A stretch of 64,000 nucleotides of DNA from Merluccius polli (GCA_030340625.1 JAOPHQ010001136.1:62001-126000), one strand, 5' to 3'. Positions 1-11,500 are shown, counted from the first letter of the stretch. Translations and numbers: made by a program. The notes: generated by a model from the letters alone, not told the origin.

Positions 1-1080
1 GCCACAGCGCCCCTGGTCAGACATCTCAGTGGACTTCGTCACTGGCCTCCCTCCGTCCGAAGGTAACACGGTCATCCTCACTGTCATTGACAGATTTTCC
101 AAAATGTTTAAATTCATTCCCTCATCCAAACTACCATGTGCTAAACAAACTGCTGAACTCTTGCTCCAGAACATTGTCAGAACCTTTGGATTCCCTAGGA
201 ACATTCTATCTGACTGGGGGCCGCAGTTTGTGGCTCAGTTCTGGGAGGCCTTCTGTCAGCTGGTGGGGGCCTCTAGGAGCCTTTCCTCTGGATACCACCC
301 TCAGACCAATGGCCAGACGGAGAGGCTGAACCAAGATTTGGAGACTGGTCTTCGCTGCCTCTCCTCAGATAACCCCTCATCGTGGTCCAAGATGCTGTTG
401 TGGGTGGAATATGCCCACAACACCCTTCCCTCTGCCTTGACCGGTCTCACCCCCTTTCAGGTGGTATTCGGCTACCAGCCTCCCCTCTTCGCAGCCCTAG
501 AAAAAGAGGTCAAAGTCCCTGCTGCTGCTGTTATGGTCCGCCGGTGTCGAGGCATGTGGGCTCGCGACCGCCACACTCTTCTCCAGACTTCCGCCACTTA
601 CAAGAAGGCAGCTGACCGCCATCGCCGTCCAGCCCCAGCGTACCGCCCCGGACAAAGAGTGTGGCTCTCCACCAAAGATCTGCCCATCCACCATCCATCT
701 CGCAAGTTAGCACCCAGGTATGTGGGCCCGTATCCAATCTCAAAAATCTTTAATGACTCTGCTGTTAAGTTAAAGCTCCCCGGATCCACCCGCATACACT
801 CCACCTTCCATGTAAGCCGGATCAAACCAGTCAAGGAGAGCCCACTCGTTCCCACTGCCGCTCCCCCTCCACCCCCCCCCCCGTCTCGTTGCTGGTGAAA
901 CCGTCTACACTGTCAGGAAACTGCTGGATGTTCGGCGGCGGGGCCGGGGCCTACAGTACCTGGTGGACTGGGAGGGGCCGGAGGACCGCTCGTGGGTCCC
1001 CCTCCTGGGACATCATGACCCTCGTCTCGTTGCAGAGTTCCACCGACGCAACCCTCAGGGTCCTGGGCCGCCAGGAGGAG
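1..1080 (+). pseudogene. Ty3/gypsy chromovirus integrase and chromodomain (5' truncated)
   Basis: Integrase core and C-terminal part of a Ty3/gypsy pol that inserts element cDNA into chromatin. The open frame from 29 to 898 shows VDFVTGLPPSEGNTV, DRFSK, a second catalytic region ILSDWGPQF (family usually DRGPQF, so the residue after the catalytic Asp is changed), SSGYHPQTNGQTERLNQ with the third catalytic Glu, WVEYAHNTLPS, and the C-terminal KLAPRYVGPYPI and STFHVSRIKP. A chromodomain follows in another frame at about 893-1075 (YTVRKLLDVRRRG, QYLVDWEG, EFHRRNP), so a shift lies in the C-rich run near 870-890. The gag, RT and first integrase part are outside the window. It sits directly against its 3' LTR. 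Clade assignment rests on the chromodomain. Confidence 0.93.
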
Positions 1081-1085
1081 GGTAC

Positions 1086-1486
1086 TGTCAGGATCTGTCT
1101 TGTCAAGTTTACCGTTTTATTTTGATAGTCTTTTCTCTGTCATGTTTCCTGTTTCATTTTGTAGGTCTTGTCTCTGTGTTCATTCCTGTTCCCAGTGTGA
1201 TTACCTGTCCCAGCCCTTATGTGTTTCACCTGTGTCTCGTTATCCCTTCCCTCCTGTGTCTATTTAACCAGTGCTCCCCTGTGTGTCAGTGCCAGATTGT
1301 CTTTTCATTGTGAACAGCATTCCTCATGTATGACCGTTTCGTCCCAGTTTCCTAGTCTTTTGCCTCCTGATTTTGTACCTCTGCTTGTTTGGATTGCCTA
1401 CCTGGAATTTGACCTCTGGACTGAATAAAACGACTCCGATTATTGCCAATCTGCATTTGTGTCCGCCAGTTCTTGTGTTCGTGATA
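1086..1486 (+). repeat. 3' LTR of the first gypsy element
   Basis: Begins with TGTCAGGATCTG directly after a GGAGGAGGGTAC purine tract, as expected for a 3' LTR behind its polypurine tract. It contains an AATAAA signal at about 1425. The right edge near GTGATA is estimated, because the partner 5' LTR is outside the window. Confidence 0.75.
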
Positions 1487-1732
1487 ATAAATACTAGGGT
1501 TTAAAAAAAATATTTTATTCAACTCCATGTTGTCCAAGCATGTTTAGAAGTTTAATTTATCCAAAGTATAAAATTAATATTAGAGTAACAAACTTTAAGT
1601 GCTGCACAACCAAGTTTCTAAAAAACAACAGAATGCAAAGAAGACATACTGAATAGGCAGATTGAAAACAGTATAACATACACGAACACAGATAGACATA
1701 CTGTGTATATTGGAAAGGATGTATGTGCCAGG

Positions 1733-1981
1733 CAGTGGCGATCTTAGCTATTTGGGGGCTCCAGGCGAACAGACATTTGGGGCAAAGCGATTGTTGATGG
1801 GGGGGGGTGCGCGATTGATGACGGGGGGGGTAAGGTGCGCGATTGACGACGGGGGGGGGGGGGGGGGGGGGGTGCGCGATTGTTGACGGGGGGGGGGGGC
1901 CATGGAGCCCCATGGGGCCCCCAAAATATGTAGGGGCTCCAGGCAATTGCCTGGTTTGCCTCATAGTATGGCCCGCCTCTG
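1733..1981. mobile_element. hAT MITE with 8-bp target duplication
   Basis: The ends CAGTGGCG and CGCCTCTG are inverted with one mismatch, and the element is flanked by the identical 8-mer GTGCCAGG at 1725-1732 and 1982-1989. An 8-bp duplication with CAG-type ends is the hAT signature. The interior is mostly a G-run minisatellite with units of the form G(8-20)TGCGCGATTG. There is no transposase. Confidence 0.88.
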
Positions 1982-1989
1982 GTGCCAGG

Positions 1990-2632
1990 CTATGTATGTG
2001 CTAGGGCCTAGTGGCTAGGCTAAAGGTAGCCCTCCAGCTCACACCTTTAGCCTATAGTAGGACTGTTGGAATGAATTTCGGGAGTCGAATGAAAAAATGA
2101 ATACTATTCGAATGCTGAGATTATTATTCAAATGTGTATTTTTTGCATTTTATAAATTTGTTGGCTGGAGTTGCCACGGTGTGGACATTTTAGGCCTACA
2201 ATATCACAGTTTCAATGTAGCCTAAAAGTTTTCGAAGACACGTCTTCCAGTAGAATCAGAATCAGAAAAACTTTATTATCTGACATGACAGAAAAGTATC
2301 TTCAGCGTGGCTCAACACACATCAACAAGTACACAAAGACCACAGACAAACTGACACAAAGAAACAGCATTCTTGCAATAGTGGGAAAGTGCAATCAATC
2401 AATACTATTTGTGCAATCAATAGTACAGGTGGTCTGAACAGTGTGCAAAGTTTTGATGAAATTGCACAGCAGGACTAGCGCTATTCACCCGAAAAGAAAA
2501 CAGACGCAACAGCGCTTTTGTGGGTGACGGATCGCCATAAAAGGAAAAAAAGATTGTGTTTATTAAATTACCAATCTATTATTAGTAGGTAGAGCTTTTT
2601 GGTATTTTTGCCTTTGTTTAAGCATTGAAATA
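1990..2632. repeat. Non-coding flank: one minisatellite copy and a LINE 3' tail
   Basis: At about 2004-2060 there is one copy of the GGCTAAAGGT...ACCTTTAGCC unit that is tandemly repeated at 8873-9060, on the far side of the gypsy insertion. About 2255-2300 reads AGAATCAGAATCAGAAAAAC followed by TTTATTATCTG, the usual reversed 3' tail of teleost Rex1-type LINEs. I see nothing coding. Confidence 0.6.
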
Positions 2633-3160
2633 TGTCATGGTTTGCTCATGTTTGCACACGGGGAATGTTGTGTTTGTGTTTTTTCACCGTGCTGTGTGTT
2701 GCTCTTGGTTGGTTTTTCTTCTTCCACAGGCATTGGTTGTGGGCAGGTGCGGGGCGTGGCTTGTGGAGCCGGCAATTACGAGGCACACCTGTTTCCCATT
2801 GAGACTCCTTTATTAGGTTGGCTCGAACGTCTCTTCAGTGCCAGAGTATTCCGTCACACACGGTACCAGTGTCTCGCCTTAGCGTTACTAGTAGCAATCA
2901 TCTCGTGAGTATTTTTGCGTGTTTTTTACGTTGGATTCTTACCTTGTTTTACCCTCTTCCCCAGACCTCGATCTCTTACCTGGGAAGGGTCCTCGTTGTC
3001 CCGGAGTCTCCAGTACTCCACCTACCTTGCCTACCCGCTCCTGCCTCGACCTTCATCGCCTTTGTTTTTGTTTAGAGGCTTTACAATAAACCTTGTTCCA
3101 CCTACCCGCCCTTTGTCTTCCGCTTTATGGGATCCCCGAAACTTTATGGCAAATCATAAC
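2633..3160 (+). repeat. 5' LTR of the gypsy element at 2633-7850
   Basis: Starts TGTCATGGTTTGCTC. The first 305 bp match 7546-7850 almost base for base. It contains AATAAA at about 3085 and ends around AAATCATAACA just before GAATACTCTGGCC, a short leader that precedes the gag start ATGGATCCC at 3178. The exact 3' edge and the primer site are inferred. Confidence 0.85.
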
Positions 3161-3177
3161 AGAATACTCTGGCCATA

Positions 3178-4230
3178 ATGGATCCCGCGGAGACAGAGAG
3201 GGTCCGGTTGGCGCTCTCCTCTCAAGGAGTGTGAATCGGGCAACACGACGCCGATCTCCAGGACGTCTCCAGAGCTTTAACGTCGCTCTCCACCGGCATG
3301 GAACAGCTGGGGAATCGCCTGGAGCAAATGTTCGCTCGGGTTTCGTCCCTCACCGCTCCCACCGTGTTCCTCGGACCAGCGGTGTCATCTAGCCTCGAAC
3401 CACCTGCGGCGGCATCCGTTACACCTCAGTTCCAGCCCCGCAAACCTTTTATTCCAACCCCTCTCCGGTATTCCGGGGAGTTAGGCAGATGTCGGCAGTT
3501 TCTTCACCAGTGTGATCTTGTTTTCGGTCAGCAACCCCTAACGTACGCTAGCGATAGAACTAAGACGGCGTATGTTATGAGCCTGTTGTCCGGCCAAGCC
3601 TCCGATTGGGCGGTAGCTATCTCATTTAACCGTCCTACCCTCTCCGGCTCATACTCGGATTTTATTGACAACATGCGGGGGGTTTTTGACCATCCGGTCC
3701 AGGGGAAGGAGGCCAGCAGCCGACTACTCTCTCTTCGTCAGGGGGCGGACTCGGTCTCCCAGTTCGCTCTCAATTTTCGCATTCTCGCTGCGGAGAGCGG
3801 CTGGGACGACACAGCCTTGCGGAGTGTGTTTCTTAGAGGTCTGTCGGACCAGCTAAGGGACGAGTTAGCTATAAGAGACGAGACTTCTTCGCTGGAGGAT
3901 CTTATTGCGTTAGCTATTCGTTTGGACAATAGACTCAGGGAGAGGCGCAGGGAGAGACAAGACCGCACTTCCGGGCAATCCTAGGCCTCCGCGTGGCCCA
4001 CGGCTCGGGCTAGTTCCTCTCACCGTCAGGCGCATCTCGATACCTCCTCCGGTTCCGATCCTGGAGTAGAACCCATGCAGGTTGGCAGGACGCTTTTGTC
4101 TGTGGCTGAACGCCGTCGTCGTATGATGAATGGATTGTGTTTGTACTGTGGGGAGGGAGGACATTTGGTGGATTCCTGCCCGCTTATGGGAAAAGGGGGG
4201 GTTCATCAATGTCCAGGGGCGCGTTGGTGA
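3178..4230 (+). pseudogene. Gypsy gag (capsid and nucleocapsid), broken
   Basis: Gag of the chromovirus, which forms the cytoplasmic retrotransposon particle. The start ATGGATCCC at 3178 runs into a TGA at 3232-3234 in its own frame. From 3298 the main frame gives a capsid domain (FIPTPLRYSGELG, LLSGQASDWAVA, SLRQGADSVSQFALNFR, RGLSDQLRDELA). A single TAG at 3982-3984 interrupts this frame; the same frame then continues to the CCHC zinc knuckle CLYCGEGGHLVDSC at about 4138-4179 and meets a TGA at 4228-4230. One shift near 3235 and two nonsense codons are the only breaks I see. Confidence 0.9.
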
Positions 4231-4700
4231 ACCAGACTGTTTGCTCCGACTGCTGCTACCTCTCCGTCTCGGATTCTAGTCCAGGCTCACCTGTTCGGTC
4301 CTCAGTCACCCATCCCTCTGTCTGTTTTTATTGATTCGGGGGCGGATGAGAACCTTATTGACTCTGTGTTTTGTTCTAAGGCTCAGTTACCTCTGGAGCC
4401 ACTACCGACGCCTAGAGAGGTGCTTGCGTTGGATGGCCGACTACTGGCTCGCGTAACTCACCGCACCCTCCCCGTTCACCTTCAACTATCCGGTAATCAC
4501 CACGAGCGTGTTTCTCTTTATGTTATACCTTCTCCTACCTCGCCCATTGTTCTCGGTCTTCCGTGGCTCAGACTTCACAACCCGCACATTGATTGGGCTA
4601 CCTCCTCCATTGCTAGCTGGAGTGTTTTTTGTCACTCCCATTGTCTTCGTTCTGCTATGCCTCCTGGCAAACTTCCTTCCGCTTCACTATCGGCTAGTCC
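4231..4700 (+). pseudogene. Gypsy aspartic protease region
   Basis: In the same frame as gag and the downstream RT. It carries the retropepsin motif VFIDSGADENLID at about 4324-4362 (catalytic DSG) and the later conserved SPIVLGLPWLRLHNPHIDW. It would cleave the gag-pol polyprotein. It opens after the TGA at 4228 and continues without a stop to 4858. Confidence 0.88.
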
Positions 4701-6100
4701 TATCGACCTCACTAATGTACCTCCTGTGTATCACGATCTCCAGGAGGTCTTTAGTAAGGATCGGGCCCTGTCTTTACCTCCTCACCGTCCGTACGATTGC
4801 GCAATCAACCTTCTGTCCGGTGCTTCTCTACCGTCTAGTAAGCTCTATAATCTATCATGACCGGAGAGGGAAGCCATGGAGGCCTACATCTCCGAGTCGT
4901 TGGCCAACGGCCTTATTCATCCCTCTTCTTCCCCGGTGGGTTCGGGGTTTTTCTTCGTGGAGAAGAAGGATAAGTCTCTGCGTCCTTGCGTGGATTACCG
5001 AGGCATAAACGACATAACAATTAAGAATAAGTATCCCCTTCCTCTGCTAGACTCCGCGTTTACACCACTTCACCAGGCCACTCTGTTCTCCAAACTAGAT
5101 CTCCGAAACGCTCATCATTTGGTGCGTATTTGGGAGGGGGACGAGTGGAAGACTGCATTCAACACTCCTCTCGGTCACTTCAAGTATCTGGTTATGCCCT
5201 TTGGGCTCACTAACGCGCCGGCTATTTTTCAAGCACTCATTAATGACGTCCTCCGGGACATGTTACATCGCTTCGTCTTCGTGTACCTGGATGATATCCT
5301 TATTTTCTCCAGGAACCAAGCCGAACACGAGCAGCATGTGAGGTTGGTTCTCCAACGCCTACTCGAGAACAGGTTGTTCGTGAAAGCAGAGAAATGCGCT
5401 TTTCACACAAAGTCTGTCAGTTTTCTGGGGTTTGTTGTTAAGGAGGGTCGACTACAAGCGGATCCTGAAAAGGTGCGTGCGGTCGCTGAATGGCCGGTTC
5501 CGTCCTCTCGGAAGCAGCTCCAACGTTTTTTAGGGTTCGCTAACTTTTACCGACGTTTCATTAGAGACTATAGTCGAGTTGCGGCCCCACTATCGAAGTT
5601 AACCTCCACCAAGGTTGTGTTCAGTTGGTCGGAGGCGGCAGACTCCGCGTTTACGCGTCTCAAGACATTGTTTTCTTCCGCTCCGGTCCTCAACCATCCG
5701 GATCCGTCCTTACAGTTCGTCGTGGAGGTGGATGCATCTAACACGGGGGTGGGAGCCGTACTTTCTCAACGATCTGCACGAGACAGTAAACTTCACCCAT
5801 GCTCATTTTTCTCTCGCCGTCTGAGTCCGGCCGAGGAGAACTATGATGTGGGCAACCGGGAGTTGTTGGCGGTAGTTTTGGCTCTCCAGGAGTGGAGACA
5901 TTGGCTGGAGGGAGCCGAGCATCCGTTTTTAGTGTGGACCGACCATTGAAACCTGGCTTACCTCCAGACTGCGCGTCGCCTCAACTCTCGTCAGGCACGT
6001 TGGTCCCTCTTCCTGGGGAGATTTCGGTTTACCCTCACCTACGGTCCGGGTTCCAAGAACGGAAAGGCTGACGCCCTCTCCCATCAGTTCGATTCCTCTG
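4701..6100 (+). pseudogene. Gypsy reverse transcriptase and RNase H, two nonsense codons
   Basis: Same frame as the protease. RT motifs include PCVDYRGINDITIKNKYPLP, TLFSKLDLRNAHH, LVMPFGLTNAPAIFQ, the catalytic FVYLDDILIFS near 5280-5310 and the thumb RFLGFANFYRRFIRDYS. The RNase H/connection part follows with VEVDASNTGVGAVLSQR, NYDVGNRELLAVVLALQEW and WTDH. In-frame TGA codons occur at 4858-4860 and 5947-5949; the frame resumes after each, so the breaks are simple point changes rather than indels. The element copies its RNA in the particle. Confidence 0.93.
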
Positions 6101-7270
6101 GGGCACAGTCGGTGGAGAGGAGCATTCTCTCCCCCGCCTGTGTCGTCGGGGCCGCCCGGTGGGAGATTGAGCAGGAGGTCCAAGATGCCCAGCAGGACCA
6201 ACCCATCCCCGAGGGCTGCCCTCCTGGTCGACTGTTCGTCCCACCTGCAACACGCAGGGCAGTTCTTCAGTGGGGGCACGAGTCCAGAGTCGCATGCCAT
6301 CCGGGGGCTCACCGTACTCAATCCCTCCTACGCCAATGGTTCTGGTGGCCTTCGATGACCGCCGACGTTAAGGAGTTCGTGGTGGCCTGCTCCGTCTGTG
6401 CTCGTGGCAAGTCTTCCCATCGCGCACCGGCTGGTCTTCTGCGCCCCCTGCCGGTTCCCCACAGACCCTGGTCTCACATCGCGGTGGACTTCGTCATGGG
6501 ACTTCCTCCATCTGAAGGCAATACGGTCATTTTAACCATTGTTGATCGTTTTTCGAAGACTGTACATTTTGTTCCCCTACCCAAATTACCTTCTGCCCTA
6601 GAGACTGCGGACCTGCTCGTTCTACACGTGTTTCGTCTCCACGGCATCCCCCAGGATATCGTTTCTGACCGCGGACCGCAGTTCTCATCTCGTATATGGA
6701 AGGTGTTCTGTCTGGCATTGGGGGCATCAGTCAGCCTGTCATCTGGTTATCATCCTCAGACTAACGGCCAGACCGAACCAAGGATCTGGGGTCGGCGCTG
6801 CGGTGCGTCGCGGCTGAGCATCCTGTCTCCTGGGCCACCCACCTTCCTTGGGTGGAGTACGCCAGGAACTCGTTGGTCTGCTCGTCCACCGGTATGTCAC
6901 CCTTCTCTGTTGCCCTGGGCTTTCAGCCCCCACTGTTTCCCGTACAGGAGACAGAGGTGGCGGTTCCCTCCGTTCAAGAACATCTTCGGCGCATCCGCCG
7001 GGTCTGGCGGAACACCAGGGAGGCGCTGGGTCGTACGGCGGAGAGGAACCGGCAGGTAGCTGATCGTCATCATACTCCAGCCCCCAACTACCAGGTGGGA
7101 CAGAGCGTTTGGCTCTCGTCCCGCGACCTGCCTCTCCGGACGGAGAGTAACAAACTCACCCCCAAGTACATCGGTCCATACGTCATTTCTAGTATCATTA
7201 ACCCCTGTGCTATCAAGCTTAAGTTGCTCTCAATATACACCCAGTATTTCATGTTTCTCTGTTAACGCCG
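6101..7270 (+). pseudogene. Gypsy integrase, frameshifted
   Basis: Starts in the pol frame with an HHCC zinc motif (HESRVACHPGAHRTQ, CSVCARGK), then AVDFVMGLPPSEGNTV, IVSDRGPQFSSRIWK and SSGYHPQTNGQTE, covering the catalytic D, D and E positions. Immediately after the last motif, near 6775, a small deletion shifts the frame. The C-terminal part (WVEYARNSLV-type segment, KLTPKYIGPYVISSI, CAIKLKLL) is read from about 6795 to 7265 in another frame and stops at 7263-7265. It shares over 80 per cent of its visible motifs with the integrase at 1-898, so both elements belong to one clade. Confidence 0.92.
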
Positions 7271-7330
7271 GTATCGGTCAGTGCGCTCAACCCTCCGGCC
7301 GAGCCCCCACCACCCCCCCGGCTCGTCGAT

Positions 7331-7534
7331 GACCATCCGGCCTATTCTGTCCGGGAGCTGCTGGACGTACGGAGGCGGGGTAGGGGGGTTCAGTACCTAG
7401 TCGATTGGGAGGGGTACGGGCCGGAGGAGCGGTCGTGGGTTTCCCGGTCTATGATTTTGGACCCGACTCTAATCCGAGACTTTCACAGACGTTATCCGGA
7501 CAAGCCGAGTTGGCCGCCAGGAGGCGTCCGTTGA
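7331..7534 (+). pseudogene. Gypsy integrase chromodomain
   Basis: Open segment reading AYSVRELLDVRRRGRGVQYL, then VDWEGYGPEERSWV and LIRDFHRRYPDKPSWPPGG, ending at TGA 7532-7534. Chromodomains at the integrase C-terminus direct chromoviruses to modified histones. It is separated from the rest of integrase by a stop at 7263 and a shift, and lies 11 bp before the 3' LTR. Confidence 0.9.
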
Positions 7535-7850
7535 GGGGGGGGTACTGTCATGGTTTGCTCATGTTTGTACACGGGGAATGTTGTGTTTGTGTTTTTTCCC
7601 CGTGCTGTGTGTTGCTCTTGGTTGGTTTTTCTTCTTCCACAGGCATTGGTTGTGGGCAGGTGCGGGGCGTGGCTTGTGGAGCCGGCAATTACGAGGCACA
7701 CCTGTTTCCCATTGAGACTCCTTTATTAGGTTGGCTCGAACATCTCTTCAGCACCAGAGTATTCCGTCACACACGGTACCAGTGTCTCGCCTTAGCGTTA
7801 CTAGTAGCAATCATCTCGTGAGTATTTTTGCGTGTTTTTTACGTTGGATT
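7535..7850 (+). repeat. Polypurine tract and truncated 3' LTR of gypsy element
   Basis: GGGGGGGTAC at 7535-7545 is the plus-strand primer. The LTR starts at 7546 with TGTCATGGTTTGCTC and matches 2633-2937 closely, then diverges abruptly after ACGTTGGATT at 7850. The last roughly 220 bp, including the poly(A) signal, are missing, so the 3' LTR is truncated and no target duplication can be read. Confidence 0.88.
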
Positions 7851-8872
7851 TGTTGGCCCAATATTTTGGGCCATTTTAGTAAACACATTCATATAGGCCT
7901 AATGATAGGCTGATATTCTCATTCTAATTGTGTCTGTCTATTTATTAAATGCCATCCAACCGAGCGCATCACACACATCCATCGCACCAACGCAACTGGC
8001 GCAAGACACAGAACCCATACAGTCAAAGAATCTATAGACTAACCCACATCTAACCCCCGTTAAACTTAAGCAGGGGACTGGCTTAGATGTGCGGTGCTGT
8101 ACAGCGCAAATAATAGTATCAAGAATGTCCACTTTGTCTCCTTGACTTCCTTGACTGCTTCAAGACTTGAAGTTAACATTTTATTTCACTATTCTTCCAC
8201 AATCCACCATACGGAACACTTCCCCATGGACTAATTTCCGTCGCTCTGACTACGTCACCTTCTTCGTTGCTCTGATTGATTGTAGCGCTATCCTATTGCG
8301 TGTAGAGGGAACTTGAAAGACAACCGTTTATCCCGCCCACACTGCCAATGGAGCAATGCCAGACCCTACATCTTTCTGATGTGGGTCTGGCTTGCCAGGC
8401 TAGCTTAAGCTAGCAACCGTTTTTGATTTGACAAATATATAATAATAAAAATAATATTAATAACAAAATGACGGTGGGGACAAATTCCACCGGTGGCTCA
8501 TCCAACACCGTGTAACACTGGTGCCACCTGTAACTTCGACAACCCTAGTGTTGGCTAACGTTAGTGAATCTTGCCCTTCTTGCCTTGGCCTACCCGCATG
8601 TGAAAAGGAAATGCTTTTGTCATGTCTAATGAACAATAACGTTTTCTGAGTCTGACTGATTCACAATATCACGTTGTGCTAACGAATAACATTGTCAGAG
8701 ATGGCAGAAAGCGATGCACCCACAGAGATCACCACTCCTGACCATTTAAGAAGGTACATAGTAAATATTAATGATAGGCTCAATTTGTTACAATTACAAA
8801 TTAGAATATTCAAATATTACAATGGGAATGTAATTTGAATGGGATTATAGAGGAAGATTAACAGCCCTAGCC
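7851..8872. other. Non-coding stretch with MITE-like hairpin
   Basis: No coding signal. TGGCCCAA-TATT-TTGGGCCA at 7854-7873 is a short inverted repeat at the LTR breakpoint. About 8358-8389 forms a hairpin (CCAGACCCTACATC facing GATGTGGGTCTGG), and the following GGTCTGGCTTGCCAGGCTAG resembles the right end of the MITE at 23460-23491, so a MITE of that family probably ends near 8402. Confidence 0.5.
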
Positions 8873-9060
8873 TATAGTGGCTAGGCTAAAGGTGGCCCAC
8901 TAGCTCGCACCTTTAGCTTATAGCAGCTAGGCAAAAGGTGGCCCACCAGCTCACACCTTTAGCCTAGTGGCTAGGCTAAAGGTGGCCCACCAGCTCACAC
9001 CTTTAGCCTATAGTGGCTAGGCTAAAGGTGGACCACTAGCTAGTGGCTAGGCTAAAGGTT
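8873..9060. repeat. Palindromic minisatellite, about 46-bp unit
   Basis: About four units of TAGTGGCTAGGCTAAAGGT, then GGCCCACCAGCTCACACCTT and TAGCCTA. Each unit carries GGCTAAAGGT and its inverse ACCTTTAGCC, so every unit can fold on itself. A lone copy lies at 2004-2060. Confidence 0.85.
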
Positions 9061-9155
9061 CAAAGCTGTGAGGTCCGCCTGCAGGTGCAGCGGCACTATG
9101 TTGACACCAGCGGGGCTGAGATCATAGGTGCAAAGTAGGAGGAATTTGGCGAGCG

Positions 9156-9289
9156 GTGTGTGTGTGTGTGTGTGCATGTCCCCCTCTGCTTGTGTCCGTC
9201 AACCAGCAGAAATGACTGAGCACAGCAACAGCTGCGACAAACTGCTTGAACAAGGTATTAGTCGGCATCCGACACGCAGAGGTGCATGT

Positions 9290-9376
<87 letters not shown>

Positions 9377-9420
9377 TGCTTACACACACACACAAACACA
9401 TGCAGACACACGCATACACA
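9156..9420. repeat. (GT)n and long (AC)n microsatellites
   Basis: A short GT run lies at about 9156-9174. An AC run of about 40 dinucleotides lies at 9291-9370, followed by interrupted ACACAAACACATGC units. Open frames across it are repeat artefacts. Confidence 0.95.
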
Positions 9421-10163
9421 TTTTCCAGGGAGCCAGTCCTCTCTGCTGTAGATGCACCAGAACTGTTCCTACAGAGTTATACTGCAGTCCTCTTTTCCTT
9501 TCCTTGTAACCAGTGAGACATTTTTCTTTTTTCTTTTATTTATTCCCTCTTTTCCAAATATTTGTAATGGCTGGTGGACTTAACTGCAGTTTGAAGCTTG
9601 AACTAGGAACCTTTTTAACATTTTTCAAGGATTTGAGAACTTATGTTGCTTAATTCGGTTAAGTCTATGCTTAAGTCTATAAATATACCTTTTAACTATT
9701 TTTTTTGTATTGTTTTCAATTTCCTACTTTTAATAACCAAATTCCAACTTGGCTGGATACATTTGTGAAGTGAAACCTGAAGGAGTTCTCGTTTCATCAG
9801 TTATCGAGGCGTGCTATTTTGCAATTAAACCAAACTTTAATCAGGTCACATCTAAGAAATGCTTTTTGAGGGGATTTTGTAACTGTCTCCTCTCGTCAGT
9901 ATCAGCTGATACTGCCCATTCTGAGTGCTCTTATCACTTCATGAGCTCTGATTGCACTCCGCCATGTTGGAATCACCAGCACACCTTTGTGTTGACCCCG
10001 CCCCCTTTAGGGCTCAACCAATGGGGAATGGTATGGATAAACGTGCCATACGGCAGGCCTGTCAGAGCATCAGACAAGGTGAGACTCTTGGTGTGAGATG
10101 TTTATATACTTGTGTTTTGCTGGAAGTGTGAAATAGTACTTGGTGTGGTGAAAGCAGGACTGT
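9421..10163. other. No feature seen
   Basis: AT-rich unique-looking sequence. The frames present are short and have no recognisable motif. Confidence 0.4.
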
Positions 10164-10320
10164 ATTAGCCGGGGCAAGATAGCATAATGGGGTTAGGGTG
10201 TTTGACTCCCAGCTGAAAGGTTCTGGGCTCGAACCCCAATGTCCACAGTCTGCCTGTAGGCATTCTTGAGAAAGATGCCTGCTCATTAATGACATTTGTT
10301 TCTTGCAAAAATATTGAATA
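10164..10320 (+). mobile_element. tRNA-derived SINE
   Basis: The 5' part has pol III promoter boxes: an A-box-like AGCATAATGGGGTTAGGGTG and a B-box-like GGTTCTGGGCTCGAACCCC. The body continues GTCCACAGTCTGCCTGTAGG and ends in an A/T-rich tail with ATTGAATAAATAC. The body matches the reverse strand at 44185-44335, which supports a mobile family rather than a tRNA gene; the acceptor stem is not intact. Confidence 0.8.
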
Positions 10321-11500
10321 AATACATTTATTTGGATGAAATTGTTGGATAAATAATAATCACACTAGACTTAAATAGAGGGGAAAATGCCCAGAGAGAA
10401 TGGTATTTTGGTATAAGTAATTTACATTTAACATTCTCCTAAACTTTTGAAGTGTATTAAATGTGTTTACTACCAAATCATTTGCATAGAAATATATACC
10501 AAAAAAAAGTTTATTCATAGCATGTCACATATGACAAGAAAAATTATACAATCTAAAAACTGAAACTGTAAACAATGTGAATACATTCACAAAGACACAT
10601 TGAAATAAATAACAGTTGGTTAAATGTTTAAGACAGTAGTAAAGGAAGCAGGTAAAGGTGGGCAGAATGGAGATAGAGGGCCAGTCACAGAGCCTGAGCA
10701 CATGTAAGCTAGCCCCCCCATTTGTTTTGAAATTTCACAGCAACTGTTCCTCCTCCTCCTCCTCCTCCTCCTCCTCATGTCATTCAGGGTTCATTTCCCC
10801 AAGTAATTCTCCACTGAATGCACCGGGAACTCTTTTCCCAGACAACAGTCACAGCTTGTCACCAGTTAAACCAGCACTATTTACTTTTCTACTGTACACT
10901 ATTACCCCCCACACACACACACTGTTGATTAGTATTTTATTGATCGGAAGGAAGGGCAGCAACAACATTTTGGCATTTCTAAAACTTAAAATAAAAAATA
11001 GGCTAATCGTTTCAGTGCTAGGTTTGAGGATACATTTCATTGGTCCCATCATGGTCTTCAGTACAGTGTATTTGGCCACCGTTGCAACTGAACAACCACT
11101 GTATTTAAATATATACTTCTGGAAGAAATTAATGAGACTCTAATTGCTTTACAACATGTTGTAATATCTTCAAATGGTTACCGCACTTCTGATCATAGCA
11201 CAAAAGTCAATCCTGAAAACCTCTTAATGCCAAATTAATTTCCATCCATTTGTTCAAATTAAAATATATAAAATATGTTGTTAATATAATTAACATAATG
11301 TTATTAATACATCAGCTAACTGAATGTCAGTGAGTATTAATCCATGAATTGAGTTCATTTTATGAAGGCAGACAAATACCCTACTCTGTGGGGTCTTTCT
11401 AGGCCTCCCATGCAGGCTGTCACCCAGGTCTGGTTTATTCTGGGCAAAGGGTTCCTACAGGATATCAGATGGAGAGTCCATGAACCCAAGAACCAGCATG
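10321..11500. other. Non-coding, with a (TCC)n run
   Basis: A TCC run of about nine units lies near 10747-10776. The 161-codon frame across 10658-11143 is built on it and on AT-rich sequence and shows no domain. Nothing else is supported. Confidence 0.5.

Noticed and set aside
9128..9516. Several open frames of about 70-107 codons around the CA/GT runs
   Set aside because: They translate dinucleotide repeats (poly Thr-His or Val-Cys) and have no start context.
10164..10260. A functional tRNA gene
   Set aside because: A and B boxes are present but the acceptor and D stems do not pair, and the body matches another dispersed copy, so it is a SINE.
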